Part shown: piece by piece, positions 34,633-43,830 of the stretch
How positions within the stretch are numbered: position 1 is the stretch's first letter
Layout of the letters: the number at the start of each line of letters is the position of its first letter
Assembly (NCBI RefSeq): GCF_016909015.1
Contig: NZ_JAFBFA010000016.1
Span: forward strand, 1-64,000
Reading direction: 5' to 3'
From: Gracilibacillus alcaliphilus
Lineage (GTDB): Bacteria; Bacillota; Bacilli; Bacillales; Amphibacillaceae
DNA: 64,000 nt
Translations under genes and position numbers: made by a program
Notes under the pieces: model-generated
Told to the model about the DNA's origin: nothing
Databases searched by the model: none
Seen by the model: only the letters and a program-made list of their open reading frames with translations

Positions 34633-37600
34633 ATGAATATGGGTAATATACCAAATGAATATCAGCCAAATACAGTTACAATCGGAAAAAAGGAATTGCC
34701 AATTTTATTTGATGTCGATGTTGTTGTTGCAGGCGGCTCCTTTGCTGGAATTGCTGCTGCTAGAGAATACGCCAGATGTGGCAAGACAGTTGCTCTAATT
34801 GAGTCAAGAACATATTTAGGCGGAGAGGTTTCGGCAACACTTCGGCCATGGTTAAAGCAGTCAGCAGTTCCTTCACCTGTACCTTACACTTTAAAAGAAA
34901 TAATCAGCCGCGGTAAACAAAAAGGAGAAGAAATAGCGCTCTACATGGATCAAGTAAAAACGCATCTCGAAGATATACTACTGGAATATAATATCGATCT
35001 TCTTTATGCCAGTTATCTAACAGGAGTGTATACAGAAGAGAGCGGGGATAAGCTGCTGATTATCGGCAATAAATCAGGCAGACAGATTATCAGGGCAAAA
35101 CTGGTAGTTGATGCAACCGAATCTGCTTCGGTTTTACAATTAGCTGGTGAACAATTAGAAATGCCGACACAGGCAAAACGGAGCTATTGGAAAACGATCG
35201 AGATGTATCGGACAAAAGGAGTGACTGACGGCGTCATACAAGTACCGAAGGAAATCGGGGTAGATAATGATTGTATCTATATCCATCAAGGTTTTCAAGA
35301 GAATGGCCATCTGTTGTTAGAGTTTAGGCTGACCATAGAGGGTAAGGAAAAAGATCAAAGACTCGACCAGAAGATGCATGATGAAATTGCCTCCAGACAT
35401 GTGATGATCCACTTGGCAGAATATTTGTTACAGGCACATCCTGCCTTTAGTAATGCCTATTTAGCCGCTTCATCTTATGAACTGTTAGCTGCCGATTATC
35501 CGCGTTTAAGCGGGGACACAGAAGTTGTCTGTCATGATGTGCTTGATATAGGTGGTCAGCAATTGGCATTCGCATACTTTGCCACTTCTGATAAGCGTAT
35601 TTGGTGTTTAAATCAAGCGGCACGCACCCCGCAGGTCAGTCAATGGCTGTTTGATCCAGTCTTTGCCTGCCAATTAGGGGAAGAAATAACGAAATGTATA
35701 GTAGAACAATGGGACAGCCTGCTGAAAGCTTCTGTTCCTGTGCAGTCTTCGCTTCAAGATAATGAGCAAACGACAGCAGTTCATAACTGGACAATAGCTG
35801 AACAGGCAGTACCTCAACAAGGCAAAAAATATGATATGTTATCTGTTCCGAGTCAAGCGATCCCTGTGTTATATCAGACAGATGTATTGGTGGTTGGCGG
35901 CGGTACAAGTGGTGCTGCTGCGGCAATTATTTCTGCCAAAGAAGGCATGGATACGGTATTACTGGAAATGAATCCAGGACTTGGCGGGACCGCAACATTA
36001 GGTGCGGTAGACAGTTATTGGTTTGGCCGGCGGATTGGTTTTAACCAATATCTGACTCAAAAAGTGAATGAGATAGAGCGTCGTTTACATCATAAAAGCC
36101 CTAAATGGAATATCGAAGCTAAGATGTATGCCCTGCTGAATGAAGCAGAACAAGCTGGGGTTCACACCTATTTTTATACCACTACGATTGGAACGATTAT
36201 GGATGGTAATCAAGTAAAGGGTGTAATAGCTGCTTCCAAGTGGGGGATTTTTGCCGTAACAGCTGAAACGGTCATTGATGCTACTGGTGATGGAGATGTG
36301 GCCGCCTTCGCAGGGGCTGAATACCTTTATGGATCAGAACGGGATCATGTGGTGATGTGGTATTCACTGGCTCAATTTGCCAAACCTGGCCGTTCTCAAA
36401 ATAATTTCACAAGTGCTGTACACATTTCTAATATTTTAGACTACACACGTGCCATTCTAGATGGGAGGCGGCGCAAGCGCAATCGGGATTTGCATGATCA
36501 TGGGATTTATGTTGCCTCAAGAGAAACGCGCCATATCTTAGGTGATGTGGTGATGACGTTAACGGATCAGCTGCGTTACCGCCAGTGGGATGATGTCATT
36601 AATATTCACTTTAGTAATCATGATATGAAGGGGAAAAGTGGCGCTGATTGGATGCATATAGGGCTGATCCCGCCAAACTTAGAAATTGAAATTCCTTATC
36701 GTATGGTGCTGCCTAAAGGAATAGAGGGGCTATTCATTGCCGGCAAGGCGATATCTGCTACCCATGATGGATTTGCCGCTATCCGGATGCAATCAGATTT
36801 AGAAAACTTAGGCGGCATTGTTGCCCTTGCTGCGGCGCAAGCTGTTCGACATAAACAATTACCAAGTGAGATTAATGTCAAGGAATTGCAGCAACGTATC
36901 ATCACAGAAGGCATGCTGCCAGCAGAAATATTGGATCGTAAGATAGAGAATAAAGAATATCAAGAAGAAGAACTGGCATCACTAGTAGATTCCCTGACAG
37001 GTGATAAGCCATTATATACGTACGCAGATATGGATATGAACGATGTCTACACAGAACGTATTGCGATCGTAGAGGTTTGTATGGCAGGTCCAAGAATTAT
37101 ACCTTATTTGGAAAAGGCATTCGATCAGGCAACAGCCAATCATGAAACGAGAAGGCAAGTGATTTTAGCACAAGCATTAGCGATGTATGAATCTTCTTAT
37201 GGTGTTCCGGTTTTGCTGGAGGCCATTGAACAAGAGCTCACTCAAAGCGGTAATCAGTTACCAGTAAGGGATAGTGATATTGCTTATACCCAGCTGCCGC
37301 CGGATCACGGAGCTATGCCAGATGTATGCTATTTACTGTATTCACTGGGAATGACGCAAGATAAACGCAGTATACCTGTCTGGCAGCAAATAGCAGATAA
37401 ACTGGATCCTTCTGTGGAGGGGTTAAAAGATATGTTTATCGGCACTTTTTATTATATAGATGCCATTTGTTATGGGATGGAGCGGTTAGCAGATTCAGCC
37501 TGCATAACCATCTTGGAAAAATTGCACAGCTATGATATGGTAAGCAACCAGCTGCGAACAGGGATTGGTGTAGAACCTGATTATTTTAAAGAGAGACAAG

Positions 37601-37839
37601 CTATGCTTGAATTAAGTATTGTGCGTGCACTGGCAAGGTGTGGGCATAAAAAGGGCTATCAGGTGCTGATAGATTACCTGCAAGATGCCCGTGCATTATT
37701 AGCAGAGCATGCCCATACAGAATTAAAACAGATAACAGGAAAGGATTTCCAAAAGGATAAAGAAGAATGGACGGCTTATCTTGAAGAACTGGGAGATAAT
37801 CTGCCGGTTAAACCTGTTACCTTAAAGTTAGATAGATAG
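34633..37839 (+). CDS. FAD-dependent oxidoreductase with two FAD-binding modules
   Basis: Large cytoplasmic flavoprotein of 1068 aa. The first Rossmann FAD motif is at residues about 27-60 (VDVVVAGGSFAGIAAAREYA, then LIESRTYLGGEVSATLRP). A second complete motif starts near residue 416 (TDVLVVGGGTSGAAAAIISA, LLEMNPGLGGTATLGAVDSY). Both resemble the FAD_oxidored (PF12831) group. The C-terminal third is alpha-helical and HEAT-like. The substrate is unknown. Oxidation or dehydration of a sugar or glycoside before cleavage would fit the adjoining alpha-mannosidase. I favour ATG 34633, nine bases after AAAAGGA, with ATG 34627 as alternative. Confidence 0.8.
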   Translation: MNMGNIPNEYQPNTVTIGKKELPILFDVDVVVAGGSFAGIAAAREYARCGKTVALIESRTYLGGEVSATLRPWLKQSAVPSPVPYTLKEIISRGKQKGEEIALYMDQVKTHLEDILLEYNIDLLYASYLTGVYTEESGDKLLIIGNKSGRQIIRAKLVVDATESASVLQLAGEQLEMPTQAKRSYWKTIEMYRTKGVTDGVIQVPKEIGVDNDCIYIHQGFQENGHLLLEFRLTIEGKEKDQRLDQKMHDEIASRHVMIHLAEYLLQAHPAFSNAYLAASSYELLAADYPRLSGDTEVVCHDVLDIGGQQLAFAYFATSDKRIWCLNQAARTPQVSQWLFDPVFACQLGEEITKCIVEQWDSLLKASVPVQSSLQDNEQTTAVHNWTIAEQAVPQQGKKYDMLSVPSQAIPVLYQTDVLVVGGGTSGAAAAIISAKEGMDTVLLEMNPGLGGTATLGAVDSYWFGRRIGFNQYLTQKVNEIERRLHHKSPKWNIEAKMYALLNEAEQAGVHTYFYTTTIGTIMDGNQVKGVIAASKWGIFAVTAETVIDATGDGDVAAFAGAEYLYGSERDHVVMWYSLAQFAKPGRSQNNFTSAVHISNILDYTRAILDGRRRKRNRDLHDHGIYVASRETRHILGDVVMTLTDQLRYRQWDDVINIHFSNHDMKGKSGADWMHIGLIPPNLEIEIPYRMVLPKGIEGLFIAGKAISATHDGFAAIRMQSDLENLGGIVALAAAQAVRHKQLPSEINVKELQQRIITEGMLPAEILDRKIENKEYQEEELASLVDSLTGDKPLYTYADMDMNDVYTERIAIVEVCMAGPRIIPYLEKAFDQATANHETRRQVILAQALAMYESSYGVPVLLEAIEQELTQSGNQLPVRDSDIAYTQLPPDHGAMPDVCYLLYSLGMTQDKRSIPVWQQIADKLDPSVEGLKDMFIGTFYYIDAICYGMERLADSACITILEKLHSYDMVSNQLRTGIGVEPDYFKERQAMLELSIVRALARCGHKKGYQVLIDYLQDARALLAEHAHTELKQITGKDFQKDKEEWTAYLEELGDNLPVKPVTLKLDR

Positions 37840-37910
37840 GTTTTGTAAAAATAGCAAATAAATAAAACATGTATAGCAGAAAGATCATATACAAGGAGGA
37901 TGAAATAAAC

Positions 37911-40334
37911 ATGAAAGACAAGACATTACACATGATTGGGAATGGTCATTTGGATCTAGTTTGGTTATGGCAATGGCAGGAAGGATTTCAAGAAGCAAAA
38001 GCAACATTTCGCTCGGCAGTAGATCGTTTGAATGAATATGATGATTTTGTATTTACATCAAGTTCCGCCGTAATGTACGAATGGGTGGAGAACAATGATC
38101 CACAGCTATTTGCAGAAATTAAGGAAAAGATTGCAGAAGGCCGTTGGATTATTTGCGGAGGCTGGTGGCTGCAGCCGGACTGTAATATCCCAAGCGGGGA
38201 ATCGTTTGTCAGACAAGGACTGTATGGCCAGCATTATTTCAAAGAAAAGTTCGGTATAACAGCTACTGTCGGCTATAACGTAGATAGTTTCGGGCATAAT
38301 GGAATGCTGCCGCAAATATTACAAAAAAGCGGTATGGATCACTATGTGTTCATGCGGCCGGGACCGCATGAGAAAGGACTGCCAGGCCGTTTATTCTGGT
38401 GGGAATCAGATGATGGCTCCCGTGTGATGACTTTCCAAATTCCATTTGAATATACGACATGGGGACAAGATTTAGATAACCATATTTATAGATGTTCAAA
38501 GGAATTAAAAGATCCGGTTAATCAGTTGATGAGTTTCTATGGTGTAGGTAATCATGGTGGCGGACCAACCAAGGAAAATATTGAAAGCATTAAACGGCTT
38601 AATGAAAAGGAAGATATGCCAAATCTAATCTTTAGTTCTCCTAATCAATTTTTTGAAGAGGTGAAGAAGCAGGATATAACATTGCCAACGGTACACCATG
38701 ACCTGCAAAACCACGCAAAGGGCTGTTACTCTGTACATTCGGGTATCAAGAAATGGAACAGAGAAGCAGAGAATATGTTAGCAAAGGCAGAAAAGCTGTC
38801 CGTGATAGCAGATATGACAACAGGCCAGTCCTATCCAACTGATTTTATACAGGCTTGGAAAAATGTGATGTTTAACCAATTCCATGATATCTTAGCTGGA
38901 ACTAGTATTGAAGAGGCATATGAAGATGCACGCAATATGCATGGAGAGGCTATGACGATTGCGGAGCGGAATCTGAACTATGCGGTCCAGTCACTAGCTT
39001 GGAATATTGATATCGAGCAAGATGAGAACATGCTTCCTATTGTTGTGTTTAACCCACATTCTTGGGCTGTCCAATCAAATGTGGAATTAGAGTTTAAAGC
39101 ATGGAAAGACGATCATATTTTAACAGATGAACAAGGAAAACAAGTTCCGGTTCAAATCGTTCAATCTCATGCAACAGCAAATGGGCGTAATCGATTAAGC
39201 TTTACGGCAGAAGTACCTGCGATGGGTTATCGCGTGTACAAGGTCGTATCTAATGAAAAACGCGAGGTATTCCCGCCAATTAAGGCAAATGATTATGTAT
39301 TAGAAAACAGTCGTCACCGTCTGGAATTTAATCCGGAGACAGGCTTTATCAGCAGTCTGTATGATAAAGAAAAACAATATGAATTATTAGCTGGGGAAGC
39401 AGCAAGACCTGTAGTTATCCATGATCACAGCGATACATGGTCACATGATGTTGTTCGTTATGAAGATGTAGCAGGCGAATTTAAACTGACAAGCATTAAA
39501 CGTGTGGAGCATGGGCCGGTGAAGTCTGTCATCAGAGTAATCAGTGAATATCATCATTCGAAAATAGTACAAGAATTTACGATGTATCAAGATTTGGGCT
39601 ATATTGATGTGGATGTGAAAGTAGACTGGAGAGAAGAATTCAAGGTGCTGAAACTCAAATATCCAGTAAACCTGCACCACCGCAAGGCAACATATGAAAT
39701 ACCTTATGGTCATACGATTCGTGAAGCCAACGGGGAAGAACAAGCTGGCCAAAGCTGGATCGATGTGTCTGGTACGGTAAAAGAAACTGGTGAACGCTAT
39801 GGTTTAAGTATAGCGAATAATGCGAAGTACAGTTATAGTGTGGAAGGTAATGAAATCAGCCTTACTGTATTACGCAGTGCTATTTATGCACACCATGATC
39901 CACTGGTGCCAGATCCAGATGGGCACTATTCCTTTATTGATCAGGGTATCCAGCATTTCCGCTATACCATGCTGCCACATGAAGATAGCTGGGAAGAGGC
40001 AAGAACGGTGCAACATGCTGCAGAGGTGAATCAGAGGCCAGTGGCATTGATCGAAACCTATCACGAAGGAAGTCTGCCGCAGAAAGATTCGTATATCTCT
40101 GTGAATCAAGACAATGTGCTGGTAGGTGCGATGAAGCAGGCAGAAGAAAATGATGATATTATCCTGCGCCTATATGAAACCAATCGAGTGGCAACGAAAG
40201 CTGTGATTGAACTGCCTAAATGGAATCGAACGATTGAGGCAGATTTTGGGCCTTGTGAAATTAAAACATTCCGTATTCCTAAAGATACCGCCAAACCAGT
40301 CGTAGAAACGAATCTATTGGAATGGGAAGAATAG
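37911..40334 (+). CDS. GH38 alpha-mannosidase, short type (paralog of the one at 22222)
   Basis: Retaining alpha-mannosidase of 807 aa without signal peptide. Zinc ligands H13 and D15 are in GNGHLDLVWLW, the nucleophile is D125 in GYNVDSFGHN, and FYGVGNHGGGPTKENIESIK is shared word for word with the enzyme encoded at 22222. The whole length aligns collinearly with that paralog. AAGGAGG precedes ATG 37911. A longer frame from 37869 has no RBS. It lies 71 bp after the FAD oxidoreductase gene, under the same operator-bearing promoter, so the two enzymes probably act in sequence on one substrate. Confidence 0.92.
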   Translation: MKDKTLHMIGNGHLDLVWLWQWQEGFQEAKATFRSAVDRLNEYDDFVFTSSSAVMYEWVENNDPQLFAEIKEKIAEGRWIICGGWWLQPDCNIPSGESFVRQGLYGQHYFKEKFGITATVGYNVDSFGHNGMLPQILQKSGMDHYVFMRPGPHEKGLPGRLFWWESDDGSRVMTFQIPFEYTTWGQDLDNHIYRCSKELKDPVNQLMSFYGVGNHGGGPTKENIESIKRLNEKEDMPNLIFSSPNQFFEEVKKQDITLPTVHHDLQNHAKGCYSVHSGIKKWNREAENMLAKAEKLSVIADMTTGQSYPTDFIQAWKNVMFNQFHDILAGTSIEEAYEDARNMHGEAMTIAERNLNYAVQSLAWNIDIEQDENMLPIVVFNPHSWAVQSNVELEFKAWKDDHILTDEQGKQVPVQIVQSHATANGRNRLSFTAEVPAMGYRVYKVVSNEKREVFPPIKANDYVLENSRHRLEFNPETGFISSLYDKEKQYELLAGEAARPVVIHDHSDTWSHDVVRYEDVAGEFKLTSIKRVEHGPVKSVIRVISEYHHSKIVQEFTMYQDLGYIDVDVKVDWREEFKVLKLKYPVNLHHRKATYEIPYGHTIREANGEEQAGQSWIDVSGTVKETGERYGLSIANNAKYSYSVEGNEISLTVLRSAIYAHHDPLVPDPDGHYSFIDQGIQHFRYTMLPHEDSWEEARTVQHAAEVNQRPVALIETYHEGSLPQKDSYISVNQDNVLVGAMKQAEENDDIILRLYETNRVATKAVIELPKWNRTIEADFGPCEIKTFRIPKDTAKPVVETNLLEWEE

Positions 40335-40337
40335 CAG

Positions 40338-40360
40338 CAAAGGGGGATACTCCCCCTTTG
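40338..40360 (+). terminator. Hairpin after the second mannosidase gene
   Basis: CAAAGGGGGA pairs with TCCCCCTTTG over a 3-nt loop, 4 bp after the stop at 40334. The stem is strong and GC-rich. The following TGTTG is not a T run. Confidence 0.65.
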
Positions 40361-40763
40361 TGTTGAAAGATAAGCATATAATGAGGCATCCATGCATTCT
40401 TATTCTTATACAAGGAGAGCCTTGTCCGGTTTTAAACGTCAAACTGTAGAGATTTCGCACTATGTCCTGCGATAAGTCAACGTCGGTTCGTACCTTGCCG
40501 TGTGCCCTTTATCTCTGTTGTGCCACTCAATCTATCCGTTTTAAACGGGCGCCTTGTGCTTTTCGTTCTGTTTTCTGACTTTTTGCTTTATAGCTGTGCA
40601 GTTCAGGTGAAAGATAACGTAGATTACGGACATTACTACTCTTTTCATCTTGCGTGAGAAAAACAAACAGCCAAAATGTGGTTTTGTGTGTAAAATCCGT
40701 CAACATATATATTTTTTTGACGGATTCGCACAAAAACATGTTGCATTATGTTGTTTGATGATT
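40361..40763. other. Intergenic region with inverted repeat, no gene seen
   Basis: About 400 bp without a credible gene on either strand. The only clear structure is a perfect 10-bp inverted repeat, AATCCGTCAA (40694-40703) with TTGACGGATT (40717-40726), around an AT-rich loop. It could be an operator or a weak leftward terminator. Confidence 0.5.
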
Positions 40764-40769
40764 TAGAAT
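40741..40769 (+). promoter_or_regulatory. Putative promoter of the LacI-led operon
   Basis: TTGCAT (40741-40746), a 17-bp spacer and TAGAAT (40764-40769). The -35 box is weak, but the spacing is ideal. The operator palindrome begins 16 bp after the -10 box, as at the promoter at 34555. Confidence 0.45.
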
Positions 40770-40785
40770 AAAATTATAGATCTCC

Positions 40786-40807
40786 AAAATGGGAACGTTC
40801 CCATTTT
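40786..40807. promoter_or_regulatory. 22-bp LacI-type operator palindrome
   Basis: Perfect palindrome whose central 14 bp, TGGGAACGTTCCCA (40790-40803), recur at 34602-34615, here extended by AAAA and TTTT. It lies about 120 bp before the LacI gene at 40926 and just after its presumed promoter. That fits autoregulation and shared control of the two units. Confidence 0.8.
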
Positions 40808-40885
40808 AGATCAGTCTTTTCCTGTAATAAAGGATAAATACAGTATAAATATAAACCATTGAACCGTTCTAAGTATTGATTTGTA

Positions 40886-40899
40886 AGTAAGCGGTTACC
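40886..40899 (+). promoter_or_regulatory. cre-like element AGTAAGCGGTTACC
   Basis: Matches the CcpA consensus TGNAANCGNNNNCA except at the first and last base. A near copy (AGTAAGCGGTTCCT) lies at 11127-11140, before the other LacI gene. In both cases the element is downstream of the likely promoter. Confidence 0.35.
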
Positions 40900-40925
40900 A
40901 ATTGTCTGGAAAGGATTGATATGGA

Positions 40926-41930
40926 ATGGATAAATCAACGATAATCGATGTTGCCAAATTAGCGAATACTTCCAAAAGCACAGTTTCCCGCTATCTGAAT
41001 GGATACAAGGTAAAAAAAGAAACAAAAGAAGCATTAGACCGAGCGATTAGAGAGTTAAACTATCATCCGAATGCCAATGCAAGAAGACTTGTCAAAAACA
41101 ACACACAAGTCATTGGAATTGTAGTTGATGATATAGCAAACATTTTCTATGCTGATATATTACGAGGAATAGAAAGCGTTTTAAACAGCTATGGATACCG
41201 ATGTGCTTATTACAGCAGAACATCCAATTACCAAGGGGAATTTGGGTTTATGGATTTGGCTAACGAAGGGGAAGTAGATGGATTAATTCTTGTTAGTTTT
41301 TTAAAACGTTCCCAAGAAATGTTGGATGAAGTAAAGAAGTTAGCTATCCCTATTGTATTGATAGGAGATGCAGATTACGACAGCGGGGTCTTCTCTGTTG
41401 ATGTGAACAATGAATTAGGAATAAGCGAGCTAGTTCACTATTTATATAGAATTGGCCATAGGAATATAGCCTATATTAATGGTCCGGAACATTTCTCAGC
41501 GAGTTATTGGCGTAAAAAAGGATATGAGAATACGTTAAAAGAATTGGGCTTATCTTATAAGGAGTCATGGATTATCGATTCGGATTGGACGAAAGCTGGC
41601 GGTCATAAAGCCATGAGTGAATTATTGGCATTTAAAGATATTACAGCTGTTGTTTCATCTAATGATGAAATGGCCATTGGTGCCCTGCTTTATGCTAGTG
41701 AGCTTGGTTTTCACGTTCCGCGGGATTTATCTATTGTCGGCTTTGATGATACTGAGGTATCCAAATGGGTATACCCTCCTTTGACAACTGTAAAGCAGCC
41801 GCTTCATCCGATGGGGGAGAAGGCAGCAACTGGTTTAATAGCTAAGTTAAAAGGTGAGCAGGACATTCAAGAGCAGAGGATATTGATAGATCCAAAACTT
41901 GTCGTTCGTCAATCATGCAGGAACTTATGA
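40926..41930 (+). CDS. LacI-family transcriptional repressor
   Basis: Repressor of 334 aa. The N-terminal helix-turn-helix reads TIIDVAKLANTSKSTVSRYL, with hinge helix PNANARRLVKNNTQVIGI. The sensor domain is of the ribose-binding type (DVNNELGISELVHYLYRIGH, SIVGFDDTEVSKWVYPPLTT). It is the first gene of the importer/amidohydrolase/GH36 operon. The palindromes at 40786 and 34602 are its probable operators, which would place the FAD oxidoreductase and second GH38 in the same regulon. Confidence 0.93.
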   Translation: MDKSTIIDVAKLANTSKSTVSRYLNGYKVKKETKEALDRAIRELNYHPNANARRLVKNNTQVIGIVVDDIANIFYADILRGIESVLNSYGYRCAYYSRTSNYQGEFGFMDLANEGEVDGLILVSFLKRSQEMLDEVKKLAIPIVLIGDADYDSGVFSVDVNNELGISELVHYLYRIGHRNIAYINGPEHFSASYWRKKGYENTLKELGLSYKESWIIDSDWTKAGGHKAMSELLAFKDITAVVSSNDEMAIGALLYASELGFHVPRDLSIVGFDDTEVSKWVYPPLTTVKQPLHPMGEKAATGLIAKLKGEQDIQEQRILIDPKLVVRQSCRNL

Positions 41931-41951
41931 TACAAAGGAGGTAAAGTGTTC

Positions 41952-42839
41952 ATGTTTAAAAATAAAATAAACAAGAACCCACATGGCTATTACTTTATTG
42001 CCCCGTTTTTTATTAGTTTTTTTGTGTTTGGTCTAGGTCCCATCCTCTATTCTTTTTATTTGAGTTTTACGGATTGGAGCGGGTTTAACCAGCCTTCGTT
42101 TGTTGGTTTTGCTAACTATGAAAGACTATTAGGGGATGCTTTGTTTTTTAAATCGATTGGAAACACATTAATTATATGGATTTTTTCCATTATACCTCAG
42201 CTGACGATTGCGTTAACTTTAGCGCTTGTGCTGCATGAGAAGTTTATTAGGGGCAGACATTTATTTCATGCCATTTTCTATTTTCCCAATATTATTACGC
42301 CGATCACCTTAGGGGTGATGTTTGCCTTAATGTTTGATTGGCAGACAGGGAGTATCAATAAACTACTGGAAGCAGTTGGAGCCATCAGTGAACCTATTTA
42401 TTGGCTAAATGATGTATGGTTGTCACGAATTATTGTAGCTGGAGTAATGATGTTCCAGAATTTTGGCTTTAATATGCTGGTATTTTTAGCTGGATTACAA
42501 GCTATTCCGCATGATTTATATGAAGCGGCTGAAATCGATGGTGCTTCTAAATTCCAAACGGCCATCAGAATTACGCTCCCATTAATGAGGCCTGTATTAA
42601 TCTTTACCCTTATTACATCAGTTATCGGTGGGCTGCAAATCTTTGATGCACCATTAATGATTGGTAAAGGACCGAATGATTCAACGCTTACCATGATTAT
42701 GAATTTGTATGAAGCAGCATTTATTAGATATGACTATGGATATGGCGCGACGATTGCTTATGGAGCCTTCGTGGTTATTGCGATTGCTACGGTCATCACC
42801 TTTTTAATTCCAGGTGTAAGAAAGAAAAAGGAGGCGTAA
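41952..42839 (+). CDS. CUT1 sugar ABC transporter permease (MalF-like)
   Basis: Permease of 295 aa with six membrane segments and EAA loop LYEAAEIDGASKFQTAIRIT. AAAGGAGG (41934-41941) lies 10 bases before ATG 41952 and 4 before an in-frame GTG at 41946. I prefer the ATG. It is followed within 4 bp by its partner permease. Confidence 0.92.
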   Translation: MFKNKINKNPHGYYFIAPFFISFFVFGLGPILYSFYLSFTDWSGFNQPSFVGFANYERLLGDALFFKSIGNTLIIWIFSIIPQLTIALTLALVLHEKFIRGRHLFHAIFYFPNIITPITLGVMFALMFDWQTGSINKLLEAVGAISEPIYWLNDVWLSRIIVAGVMMFQNFGFNMLVFLAGLQAIPHDLYEAAEIDGASKFQTAIRITLPLMRPVLIFTLITSVIGGLQIFDAPLMIGKGPNDSTLTMIMNLYEAAFIRYDYGYGATIAYGAFVVIAIATVITFLIPGVRKKKEA

Positions 42840-42843
42840 TCAA

Positions 42844-43731
42844 GTGCGAAATGCGGAGGGATTCAAATCATCTTCTAGTCTGACAGAGGCAGATATAAAA
42901 AAGAAGAAGCGCAACACATTAATCGTAAGAACTATCATATGGATATTGCTTATTATTGCAGCTGGTATTTGTTTAATGCCGTTTTACAGTATGATCATTA
43001 CCTCCTCTCATGCCAACTCAGAGATTGCGAGGAAGCTGCTGTTAGTGCCAGGGGATCACTTTTTTGATAATTACAATCGGCTGGTTGATGTGGTTCCGAT
43101 TTGGAGAGGGTTTCTTAACAGTTTATTTATAACCATTATCTCCACTATTCTAGGCTTATATTTTTCCGCACTAAGTGGTTATGGTTTTTCTAAATATCAA
43201 TTTAAAGGGAACAGCCTCCTATTCGCAGCCGTGTTAGCAACGATGATGGTTCCTGGGCAGTTAGGGATTATCGGCTTCTTCCGGTTAGTAAATGAAATGG
43301 GGATGTTGAATACGTATTGGCCGCTGATTTTACCATCTATCAGCAATGCCTTTGCTCTGTTTTTCTTTAAACAGGTAGCAGATAACACGGTTCCTCAAGC
43401 TATGCTGGAATCAGGCAGAATAGATGGAGCAAGAGAACTGGCGATATTTCACAAAATCGGTTTACCGTTAATGGCACCATCCTTAGCAACCATGGGAATC
43501 TTTCAATTTATCGGAAAATGGAATGAGTTTTTGCAGCCGATGATTCTAATATTTGATACAGAGCTTCAGACACTGCCAGTACTGATCGCCAGTGTAAGAA
43601 GTCAATTCAATGTAGACTATGGTGCACAATATGTTGGCATTGTGATTTCCATCATTCCGATCATGATTGTATTTGCGATCTTTTCTAAACAGATTATTGG
43701 AAATGTAATGGCTGGTGCTGTCAAAGAATAA
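42844..43731 (+). CDS. CUT1 sugar ABC transporter permease (MalG-like)
   Basis: Permease of 295 aa with a 25-residue hydrophilic N-terminus, six membrane segments and an EAA loop MLESGRIDGARELAIFHKIG. It starts at GTG 42844 with AAAGGAGG well placed inside the end of the preceding gene. Here the binding-protein gene follows the permeases, the reverse of the order at 12.3 and 18.9 kb. Confidence 0.92.
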   Translation: MRNAEGFKSSSSLTEADIKKKKRNTLIVRTIIWILLIIAAGICLMPFYSMIITSSHANSEIARKLLLVPGDHFFDNYNRLVDVVPIWRGFLNSLFITIISTILGLYFSALSGYGFSKYQFKGNSLLFAAVLATMMVPGQLGIIGFFRLVNEMGMLNTYWPLILPSISNAFALFFFKQVADNTVPQAMLESGRIDGARELAIFHKIGLPLMAPSLATMGIFQFIGKWNEFLQPMILIFDTELQTLPVLIASVRSQFNVDYGAQYVGIVISIIPIMIVFAIFSKQIIGNVMAGAVKE

Positions 43732-43830
43732 TAAATAGCTGGAATATTCGAGGAGGTGGTGAGAACAGTAGGCAAAGGCGGTGTTTGCTAGTGATAAAGT
43801 GCATGGAATTCTAAATAAGAAGGGGAATAA

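Noticed and set aside
40421..40640. Possible decayed coding region between the second mannosidase and the LacI gene
   Set aside because: All frames on both strands are broken within short distances and no family motif is visible.
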